NCBI GenBank assembly: GCA_945860335.1
Contig: CAMAQW010000100.1
Coordinates: forward strand, 1 to 6,276
Direction of reading: 5' to 3'
Length of the DNA stretch: 6,276 nucleotides
From: Sediminibacterium ginsengisoli
GTDB taxonomy: Bacteria; Bacteroidota; Bacteroidia; Chitinophagales; Chitinophagaceae
Numbering within the stretch: the stretch's first letter is position 1; each line of letters opens with the position of its first letter. The notes beneath the pieces were generated by a model, which did no database searches, had not been told where the DNA came from, and saw only the letters and a list, made by a program, of their open reading frames with translations. Below, in pieces: positions 1 through 5,971 of the stretch. A program made the translations under genes and the position numbers.

Positions 1-5
1 AAAGA

Positions 6-761
6 ATGAAGTGTAGTAACGCATGTTGGAAGGCCATTTTAGTGATTTGTATTTTTATTTCTAGCCAAAGTTTTGCGCAAGAAAAAAAAGATACGGTCCG
101 TGTATTGCTAGTAGGTAATAGTTATATCTACTACAATAATTTAGCACAAATGATTGGTTTAATTACAGATAGTTTAAACACAAAAATTATTTGTAAAAAA
201 TCTACCATTGGCGCAGCAACACTCGGACAACACTGGAACAGTGAAAGAGGCTTAAAGACAAAAAAAATTATAGCAAGCAATAAATTTGATATTGTTGTAA
301 TTCAGGATAATAGCATGTGGCCTTTGGAACATAAAGACAGCTTGCTTATTTATGGCCAACTTTTTTGCAATTATATTCGTGCAAATGGAGCAAAGCCATA
401 CTTGTACAATACATGGGCAAGGGAAAAAACGCCACAAACCCAATCAAGTATCAATGCGGTATACAATGAACTTGCAGCATTAGAAAATGCGGTTAATGTA
501 CCCGTTGGATCAAGCTTTGATTTGGCCAGAAAAACCATCCCTACAATGAATTTGTTCCATCCCGATGGATCGCATCCATCGGCGGTAGGAACATTTTTAA
601 TTGCCTTAAGTTTTATAAAAAAAATTACGGGCACCTTACCAAAAAAGTACGCAACCGTGTATAATTATTTTGACAAAGATGGTGAGACTTTTAGAATCAT
701 GCAATTAACTGATGCAGAAATCGAGTCTTGTGTAAGTATTGTAAACAGTGTGATTCAGTAG
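6..761 (+). CDS. Exported SGNH/GDSL-type hydrolase (DUF4886-like)
   Basis: A 251-residue protein, probably an esterase or carbohydrate deacetylase of the SGNH hydrolase fold acting in the periplasm or at the cell surface. Seen: a signal peptide (residues 1 to about 24, basic start, hydrophobic 10-24, likely cleavage after SFA). Block I follows a beta strand as VLLVGNSY, with the presumed nucleophile Ser39. A second strand, DIVVIQDNS, lies at 95-103. The C-terminal block DGSHPS carries the presumed catalytic Asp187 and His190. Known: a GNS variant of the GDS motif with a D-x-x-H block is typical of this superfamily, and the W-N at 76-78 and the D-G-S-H-P-S block fit DUF4886-like members. The start lies 5 bases from the window edge. 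It is favoured because it opens a normal signal peptide, although an earlier in-frame start outside the window cannot be excluded. There is no lipobox, so it is probably not a lipoprotein. dctA follows after 19 bp. The substrate cannot be read from the sequence. Confidence 0.82.
   Translation: MKCSNACWKAILVICIFISSQSFAQEKKDTVRVLLVGNSYIYYNNLAQMIGLITDSLNTKIICKKSTIGAATLGQHWNSERGLKTKKIIASNKFDIVVIQDNSMWPLEHKDSLLIYGQLFCNYIRANGAKPYLYNTWAREKTPQTQSSINAVYNELAALENAVNVPVGSSFDLARKTIPTMNLFHPDGSHPSAVGTFLIALSFIKKITGTLPKKYATVYNYFDKDGETFRIMQLTDAEIESCVSIVNSVIQ
562..582. repeat. Perfect 9-bp inverted repeat inside the hydrolase gene
   Basis: The arms CCGATGGAT (562-570) and ATCCATCGG (574-582) are perfect reverse complements separated by only CGC. 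The hairpin lies across the codons for Pro186 to Ala193, the block holding the catalytic Asp and His. No T-tract follows, so it is not a terminator. The codon string for Asp-Gly-Ser-His-Pro-Ser naturally allows this palindrome, so it may be a by-product of codon choice. Confidence 0.6.
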
Positions 762-780
762 AATCCTCAAGCGCGTAAAC

Positions 781-2001
781 ATGATAAAAAAAATCGCAAC
801 CAATCTTACTTTTTGGGTATTGTTTGCAATCACAGCAGGTATATTAGTTGGTCATTTTTTTCCAGCTACCGGAGTTGCGATGCAACCACTTGGTAAATAT
901 TTTATTGATGTTATTAAACTCTTCATCAATCCAATTATACTACTTACCATGGTCACCGGTATATGTGGCATGGGCGATTTAAAAAAAGTAGGAAAAGTGG
1001 GCGGCAAGGCCCTCTTATATTTTGAAATCATTACTACCCTTGCTTTATTAATTGGTATTGGGGTTGGTTATTTATTAGAGCCTGGTTCAGGGGTAAATAC
1101 AAGCGTTGTAGCCAAGGGCGATATTTCTAAGTATAGCAGCGGATCTGTTTCTATTTCATGGGTCCAGTTTTTTAAAGATAACCTTACCATCCAAGTGTTA
1201 CTTTTTGCAATACTTGCAGGTATCGTTATTAGTAGGTTAAAAAACAAAGAAGTTATTTTAACCAAAGTATATTGGCTATCAAAGTATGTATTTAGAGGTC
1301 TTCATTTTGTGATGAAACTCGCGCCCATTGGTGCTTTTGGCGGTATGGCCTTTACCATTGGAAAATATGGTGTTGCTACTTTGTTACCCCTGGGTAAATT
1401 AATGGCCTGTGTATACATTACTATGGCGCTCTTTATTTTTTTAGTGTTAGGCGCTGTTCTAAATTATTACAAAATCAGTATTTGGAAATTTTTAGGCTAT
1501 ATCAAAAATGAACTCCTGATTGTTTTAGGTACCTCTTCTTCAGAAGCGGCGCTTCCATCACTCATGGAAAAGTTAGAGCATATGGGATGCCACAAATCTG
1601 TGGTAGGACTTGTGGTTCCTGCTGGGTATTCATTTAATTTGGATGGCACTTCTATATACTTATCAATGGCCATAGTATTTTTAGCCCAAGTATTCCATAT
1701 TCAATTAAATATGGAACAAATTATTACCATCATTGGTATTTTAATGGTAACATCAAAAGGTGCTGCTGGCGTAACTGGTAGTGGGTTTATCATATTAGCT
1801 TCTACATTAACTGCTACCAAAGTAATTCCGATAGAAGGGTTGGCATTACTACTAGGTGTGGACCGCTTTATGTCCGAAGCACGTGCTATTACTAATTTTA
1901 TTGGCAACGGCGTTGCTGCTATTTTTATCTCTAACAACGAAAAAATGTTTGACCGCTCTAGGATGTATAAAGCCTTTGGTATTCATAAAAACGAACTTTA
2001 G
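781..2001 (+). CDS. dctA: C4-dicarboxylate:cation symporter, DctA type (DAACS/SLC1 family)
   Basis: A 406-residue inner-membrane secondary transporter of the glutamate/dicarboxylate symporter family, likely importing succinate, fumarate or malate with protons or sodium. Seen: many hydrophobic segments; the HP1 re-entrant loop GTSSSEAALPS at 250-260; the TM7 motif NLDGT at 286-290 (family NMDGT); the HP2 loop SKGAAGVTGSG at 325-335; and the TM8 signature DRFMSEARAITN at 361-372 followed by GNG. Known: DRFMSEAR is the signature of DctA, whereas glutamate and aspartate carriers have an Asp at the position of Ser365 that binds the substrate amino group; Arg368 is expected to bind a carboxylate. 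This favours dicarboxylates over amino acids. The length is slightly below that of E. coli DctA (about 428), with shorter ends and no loss of core motifs. The start Met-Ile-Lys-Lys precedes TM1 directly. No Shine-Dalgarno box is visible. It may be cotranscribed with the upstream hydrolase. Confidence 0.9.
   Translation: MIKKIATNLTFWVLFAITAGILVGHFFPATGVAMQPLGKYFIDVIKLFINPIILLTMVTGICGMGDLKKVGKVGGKALLYFEIITTLALLIGIGVGYLLEPGSGVNTSVVAKGDISKYSSGSVSISWVQFFKDNLTIQVLLFAILAGIVISRLKNKEVILTKVYWLSKYVFRGLHFVMKLAPIGAFGGMAFTIGKYGVATLLPLGKLMACVYITMALFIFLVLGAVLNYYKISIWKFLGYIKNELLIVLGTSSSEAALPSLMEKLEHMGCHKSVVGLVVPAGYSFNLDGTSIYLSMAIVFLAQVFHIQLNMEQIITIIGILMVTSKGAAGVTGSGFIILASTLTATKVIPIEGLALLLGVDRFMSEARAITNFIGNGVAAIFISNNEKMFDRSRMYKAFGIHKNEL
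1693..1716. repeat. 9-bp inverted repeat inside dctA
   Basis: The arms TTCCATATT (1693-1701) and AATATGGAA (1708-1716) are perfect reverse complements around a 6-base loop. The repeat lies within the codons for residues 305-312, between TM7 and HP2. It is AT-rich and has no T-tract. It may have no function. Confidence 0.45.
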
Positions 2002-2029
2002 TGGCCACTATTTGTTATTTTAGATAACT

Positions 2030-3127
2030 ATGATCGGCCACCGCTTTATCAATTTTGTTCCTGGAGAAAATTCAAAATCTAAATTCGAGCAAATGCTCGA
2101 TATTTTCACGCAGCTATTAAACTATACGAGCGGAGATGCTACAGAGGCATTAGATTGGCTCAATCAACTAGACCGTACCCATAAATTTACCGATGACGAG
2201 TATGGGGTGGGTGATTTTATTGAAGACCTTAAGCAAAATGGGTATCTAAAAGAAAATCCACAGGATGGAAAATTTGCAATTACTGCAAAAACCGAACAAA
2301 CCATTCGTCAAAAAAGCCTCGAGGAAATTTTTGGCAAACTAAAAAAAGGCAAGCAAGGAAATCATAGTACCACCAAGGCTGGTCCAACCGGAGATATCAA
2401 TTCAGATACTCGCTCTTTTCAGTTTGGTGATTTGATGGAACAAATAGATTTTACAGAGAGTATTAAAAATGCGCAAATCAATAGAGGTGTCGATTCTTTT
2501 TCGATGCATGAAGATGATTTAGTGATACGTGAGGCGGATTTTAAAACCCAAACCTCTACAGTGCTCATGATTGATATTTCGCACTCTATGATTTTATATG
2601 GAGAAGATAGAATCACGCCTGCAAAAAAAGTAGCGATGGCGCTTTGTGAACTCATCACTAAAAAATATCCAAAAGACACCATTGATATTGTTGTGTTTGG
2701 TAACGATGCATGGCAGGTAGAAATTAAAGACCTACCCTATTTACAAGTAGGACCCTACCATACCAATACTGTTGCTGGGCTTGAGTTAGCGATGGATATA
2801 CTGCGTAAGCGCAAAACATCCAACAAGCAAATATTTATGATTACCGACGGTAAGCCTACTTGTTTAAAAATAGGTGGCCGTTATTATAAAAACAGTTTTG
2901 GATTAGATCGCAAAGTGGTAAACCGTTGTATTAATTTGGCAGCGCAGTGTAAGAAATTAAAAATTCCGATTACAACATTTATGATTGCATCGGATCCGTA
3001 TTTACAAAAGTTTGTAGAAGAGTTTACGGAGATGAATAATGGCAAAGCCTATTTTGCGTCACTTGACAATTTAGGTAGTTTTATTTTTAATGATTTTGAA
3101 AGTGGCAAAAGAAAAACATTGTATTAA
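2030..3127 (+). CDS. VWA-domain protein, partner of the adjacent AAA+ ATPase
   Basis: A 365-residue soluble protein with no signal peptide or membrane helix. It is probably the metal-dependent adaptor of a MoxR/ChlI-like AAA+ machine in the cytoplasm. Seen: an N-terminal helical region (about 15-75), then a short segment (about 72-110, LKENPQDGKFAITAKTEQ onward) that looks like a winged-helix or wing-plus-helix module, a polar linker (about 105-130), and a C-terminal VWA domain (about 175-355). The MIDAS residues are complete: Asp182-x-Ser184-x-Ser186, Thr245 in HTNT, and Asp273 in MITDG. Known: VWA domains of this kind bind Mg2+ and couple AAA+ ATPases to their clients. From memory, the layout and several motifs resemble the VWA partners of ChlI-like ATPases in actinobacteria (Rv0959-like), which are much longer, so this is a compact version. 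The stop is 2 bp before the ATPase start, indicating one transcript and probably coupled translation. The ATG at 2030 has no Shine-Dalgarno box. The client is unknown. Confidence 0.85.
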   Translation: MIGHRFINFVPGENSKSKFEQMLDIFTQLLNYTSGDATEALDWLNQLDRTHKFTDDEYGVGDFIEDLKQNGYLKENPQDGKFAITAKTEQTIRQKSLEEIFGKLKKGKQGNHSTTKAGPTGDINSDTRSFQFGDLMEQIDFTESIKNAQINRGVDSFSMHEDDLVIREADFKTQTSTVLMIDISHSMILYGEDRITPAKKVAMALCELITKKYPKDTIDIVVFGNDAWQVEIKDLPYLQVGPYHTNTVAGLELAMDILRKRKTSNKQIFMITDGKPTCLKIGGRYYKNSFGLDRKVVNRCINLAAQCKKLKIPITTFMIASDPYLQKFVEEFTEMNNGKAYFASLDNLGSFIFNDFESGKRKTLY

Positions 3128-3129
3128 TT

Positions 3130-4683
3130 ATGAGTAAGAAAATCGATATAAAAAAAATTGTAACACTTGGTGATTTAAAAAAATCGGGGTACAAGCCAAA
3201 GTCTATTAAAGACGAAGTGCGTGATAATTTAATTGCTAGTATCCAAAATAAAGAAAATGCTTTTGAGGGTATTTTAGGTTACGAAGACACGGTCATACCA
3301 GATGTAGAACGTGCACTTTTAAGCCGCCACAATATTTTGTTTTTAGGACTCCGTGGTCAGGCAAAAACCAGGATGGCACGTCAAATGGTGGATTTATTAG
3401 ATGAATACACCCCTACGATTGCCGGATCTGAAGTAAATGACGACCCCTTGCAGCCCCTGAGCCGCTTTGCGGTAGACCTAATAGCTGAGCATGGCGACGA
3501 AACCCCTATTCACTGGGTACACAAAAGTGCGCGTTACGGTGAAAAACTAGCCACACCCGATGTTAGCGTTTCAGATTTAATTGGTGATATTGACCCTATT
3601 AAGGCTGCTAATTTAAAACTCAGTTTTGCCGACGAAAAAGTAATTCACTATGGTATTATCCCAAGAAGCAACCGCTGCATTTTTGTAATCAATGAACTTC
3701 CCGATTTACAGGCAAGAATTCAGGTTTCTTTATTTAATATTTTACAAGAAGGTGATATACAAATTAGAGGATTTAAACTTCGTATGCCGCTTGATATTTT
3801 ATTTGTGTTTACAGCAAACCCCGAAGACTATACCAACAGAGGAAGTATTGTTACACCATTAAAAGATAGAATTGAAAGTCAGATATTAACGCACTATCCA
3901 AAAACGATTGAAACTTCACTTGCCATTACCGAGCAAGAAGCCAATATTTTACCCGCACAAAAAGATAAAGTAGAAGTAAGTGATTTAATAAAAAGGCTCA
4001 TCGAACAAGTTTCTTTTGAAGCGCGCACCAATGAGTTTGTAGATAAAAAAAGCGGTGTGAGTGCGCGTTTAACCATTGCTGCATATGAAGCAGCAGTAAG
4101 CAGTGCAGAGCGCAGGGCCATTATTCATGGTCAATCAAATACACAGGTTTGGATTAGTGACTTGTCAGGAATTATTCCGGCCATCACCGGAAAAATTGAA
4201 CTTGTTTATGAGGGAGAGCAAGAAGGTCCTTACGAAGTAGCGCTTAACTTATTAAACAAATCGATACGCACCATATTTGTAACCTATTTTCCAAATCCGG
4301 ATGATGTAAAAAAACGCAAGGCACCAAAAAAATCAGCTAACGCGCCAGAACAAAAGCAACCTGAAAATCCGTATGCTGCCATTGCAAAATGGTTTGATTC
4401 GGGTAATCACCTCGATTTGTTTTTGGATATGAAAGACGAGGATAAAATGATCGAACTCTATAAGGTAGATGGTTTATTTGGAATCGTTAAAAAACATTTT
4501 CCGCAAGCTGGCGAAAAGCAAGCGGCGCTTTTAATGGAATTTGTTTTACACGGCCTTTCATCTTATTCTATCATTAGTAAAAAAATGATTGATGGTAAAA
4601 TTGAATTCAACGACATGATGGGAAGTATGATTAACCTTGGAGATATGGGTATGGATGATGATGCTTTCAATGATTATGCGTAA
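3130..4683 (+). CDS. ChlI/MoxR-like AAA+ ATPase
   Basis: A 517-residue cytoplasmic AAA+ ATPase of the helix-2-insert clade, often labelled 'magnesium chelatase' or 'sigma-54 interacting'. Seen: Walker A G73-LRGQA-K79-T80, with Ala where the last P-loop Gly usually sits; an insert with ATPDVSVSDLIGDIDP (141-156) like the helix-2 insert of ChlI; Walker B CIFVINEL (183-190), with Asn188-Glu189 in place of Asp-Glu; sensor 1 TANPEDY with Asn230; a probable arginine finger, Arg247 in LKDRIES; and sensor 2 Arg313 in SARLTI. After a basic, Pro-rich linker (392-412) comes a C-terminal helical domain of about 100 residues ending in an acidic, Met-rich tail (about 495-517). Known: such ATPases form hexamers and work with VWA proteins on protein or metal-centre maturation. 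The gene directly upstream is that partner, 2 bp away. No chelatase large subunit or tetrapyrrole gene is present, so true Mg-chelatase activity is unlikely. The client is unknown. Confidence 0.87.
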   Translation: MSKKIDIKKIVTLGDLKKSGYKPKSIKDEVRDNLIASIQNKENAFEGILGYEDTVIPDVERALLSRHNILFLGLRGQAKTRMARQMVDLLDEYTPTIAGSEVNDDPLQPLSRFAVDLIAEHGDETPIHWVHKSARYGEKLATPDVSVSDLIGDIDPIKAANLKLSFADEKVIHYGIIPRSNRCIFVINELPDLQARIQVSLFNILQEGDIQIRGFKLRMPLDILFVFTANPEDYTNRGSIVTPLKDRIESQILTHYPKTIETSLAITEQEANILPAQKDKVEVSDLIKRLIEQVSFEARTNEFVDKKSGVSARLTIAAYEAAVSSAERRAIIHGQSNTQVWISDLSGIIPAITGKIELVYEGEQEGPYEVALNLLNKSIRTIFVTYFPNPDDVKKRKAPKKSANAPEQKQPENPYAAIAKWFDSGNHLDLFLDMKDEDKMIELYKVDGLFGIVKKHFPQAGEKQAALLMEFVLHGLSSYSIISKKMIDGKIEFNDMMGSMINLGDMGMDDDAFNDYA

Positions 4684-4723
4684 ATTGAATGACCAAGCCG
4701 TTTTCACATCATAACTTTTAAGT

Positions 4724-5374
4724 ATGTATAAGCGTATTCGATTTTCTAAAACGTATTTATTAGGTTTTTTAGTGGGTTGTTTATTTTGCGCGCAACCGAT
4801 AGCTGCCCAATCCGATTCATTGTTACAACAACTAATCAGTGCTAATCATGTTGATTCAAGTTTAATACAACCCCCTGCAAAAATGCTATTTACGCAGCGT
4901 GCTTTGTGGGGTACGAGTGGGCTCTTAAAAAACAGGTATAGCGGCAATGACCTAGTTGCAAATCGACAAAAAGACCTCAAAATTAGAAGAACCATGTTGC
5001 AGCTTCACCAAATTGGTGGATTTGTAACAATTGGTGGTATGCTTGCACAGGGCATTATTGGAAGTCAATTGTATAAAGGTGATTACAAAGTAAAAGACCT
5101 ACATGAAAACATGGGTATGGCCGTAAACTTAACCTATGGATTTACTGCTTTAAACGGCCTTTTTGCACCGCCTTCGGCGTTTAGCAGGGATAAAAAAATC
5201 ACCTCTATTCGTTTGCATAAATGGCTTGCGGTACTGCACCTTTCAGGCATGATTGCCACCAATATACTCGGCACTCAAATAGAAAAAAACGTTTCTTTAA
5301 AACCTTACCACCGCGCAGCAGCGTACGTTAGTTTTGCAAGTTTGGCAACAGCGCTTGTTGTCATTAAATTTTAA
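4724..5374 (+). CDS. Small membrane protein with cytochrome b561-like four-helix, four-His pattern
   Basis: A 216-residue protein predicted to be exported to or anchored in the inner membrane. Seen: a signal peptide (1 to about 28, basic start, hydrophobic 11-28, cleavage near IAA), a polar stretch (about 30-90) containing LWGTSGLLKNR, and then four hydrophobic helices at about 93-115, 125-148, 163-184 and 195-214. Each helix begins with a histidine: His95, His127, His165 and His196, plus His172 within helix 3. If the helices alternate in direction, His95/His165 lie on one face of the membrane and His127/His196 on the other. This is the arrangement by which cytochrome b561 holds two b hemes, and the 31-38 residue spacing is close to that family. 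The heme and electron-transfer role is inferred, since database labels for such proteins are often 'hypothetical'. The next gene starts right after its stop and encodes a YceI protein, as with the b561-like yceJ beside yceI in E. coli. The start at 4724 lies 40 bp after the ATPase gene. Confidence 0.7.
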   Translation: MYKRIRFSKTYLLGFLVGCLFCAQPIAAQSDSLLQQLISANHVDSSLIQPPAKMLFTQRALWGTSGLLKNRYSGNDLVANRQKDLKIRRTMLQLHQIGGFVTIGGMLAQGIIGSQLYKGDYKVKDLHENMGMAVNLTYGFTALNGLFAPPSAFSRDKKITSIRLHKWLAVLHLSGMIATNILGTQIEKNVSLKPYHRAAAYVSFASLATALVVIKF

Positions 5375-5899
5375 ATGATGCTACACTATATTATTTTAAA
5401 CTTATTGATGTCTGTATTTTTTCAGGCACCAACGTACGACCTGTCAAGCTCTAGTATTACATACACCATGAAACACAAATTGCATGCTTGGGATGGCATC
5501 AGCAAGCAGGTAAACGTTGCAAGCAAATGGAACGGAGATAAACTAGAACAAATTTCGGTGTTGGCAAAAGTGAGCAGTTTTAATAGTGGTTTATCAAGTA
5601 GAGATAGCCATATGATTGAAGTATTGGATGCGCTAACAATTCCTAATATTACGTTTAGTAGCACCAGTATTAAATATAGCGGAGCCGACATACTCACAAC
5701 AGGCAAATTACAATTCCACGGCGTTACCAAAGAAATTCAATTTGTTGCTAAGACTAAAAAAGAAAACAATGAGTGGTTGTATGAAGGTGAATTTCCAGTG
5801 CTTCTAGAATCTTATAATGTAAAAAGACCTAGCTTACTCTTTGTAAAAGCAGACGATCTAATAAAAATTAAATTTGTATTGGTTTTTAAAGACAAGTAG
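5375..5899 (+). CDS. YceI-family periplasmic protein
   Basis: A 174-residue protein of the YceI-like lipocalin-type beta-barrel family, whose studied members bind polyisoprenoids such as ubiquinone-like molecules in the periplasm. Seen: a hydrophobic N-terminus (residues 4-18) acting as a signal peptide but with no Lys or Arg before it, which is unusual; the opening strand YDLSSSSITYTMKHKLHAWDG (split motif, 21-41) with His34, His37 and Trp39; RDSHMIEVLDA (76-86), followed by IPNITFSST (89-97); GKLQFHGVTKEIQF (110-123); and a closing strand pair, ESYNVKRPSLLF and DLIKIKF. These match the YceI strand order, and the length is normal. The first ATG directly follows the stop of the b561-like gene (zero spacing, TAAATG), with a second ATG next to it, so translation is probably coupled. 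Residue 12 is a third possible start but would remove much of the signal peptide. The natural ligand is unknown. Confidence 0.85.
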   Translation: MMLHYIILNLLMSVFFQAPTYDLSSSSITYTMKHKLHAWDGISKQVNVASKWNGDKLEQISVLAKVSSFNSGLSSRDSHMIEVLDALTIPNITFSSTSIKYSGADILTTGKLQFHGVTKEIQFVAKTKKENNEWLYEGEFPVLLESYNVKRPSLLFVKADDLIKIKFVLVFKDK

Positions 5900-5971
5900 G
5901 CGCTTGTGGTACCCGGCTCAAAATAGTTTGTATACCCTTCAACATTATTTGTACTGGCTTGTTTAACAGGT
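5900..5971 (+). other. 72-bp intergenic gap before the photolyase-type gene
   Basis: This is the longest non-coding stretch in the window. It could hold a promoter for the next gene: TTTG at 5927-5930 and TATTTG at 5946-5951 recall the Bacteroidota TTTG / TAnnTTTG elements, but the second lacks the two spacer bases and the distance between them is short. An imperfect site is all that can be claimed. No terminator with a T-tract follows the YceI gene. Confidence 0.25.

Noticed and set aside
51..80. Lipoprotein signal in the hydrolase leader (Cys15 after Leu-Val-Ile)
   Set aside because: The residue before Cys is Ile rather than Gly, Ala or Ser, and the Cys lies in the middle of the hydrophobic core. 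A type I signal peptide fits better.
252..634. Minus-strand open frames of 63 and 87 codons opposite the hydrolase gene
   Set aside because: They lie fully inside a well-supported gene on the other strand and their translations show no domain or motif. They are shadows.
2001..2008. Palindrome GTGGCCAC after dctA as an operator or terminator
   Set aside because: It is eight bases with no loop and no T-tract directly after it. This is too short to distinguish from chance.
3130..4683. Calling the AAA+ gene a magnesium chelatase subunit (chlI/bchI) or a sigma-54 activator
   Set aside because: There is no chelatase large subunit or tetrapyrrole gene nearby, and the protein has no GAFTGA loop or DNA-binding helix-turn-helix typical of sigma-54 activators. 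ChlI/MoxR-like is the safe level.
4712..4719. TAACTTTT as a Bacteroidota -7 promoter element before the b561-like gene
   Set aside because: It fits TAnnTTTG except for the last base, but it lies only 4 bases before the ATG, so a transcript would start inside the start codon. No TTTG element sits at the right distance upstream.
5892..5907. Inverted repeat ACAAG / CTTGT around the YceI stop codon as a terminator
   Set aside because: The stem is only 5 bp with a 6-base loop, and no T-tract follows.
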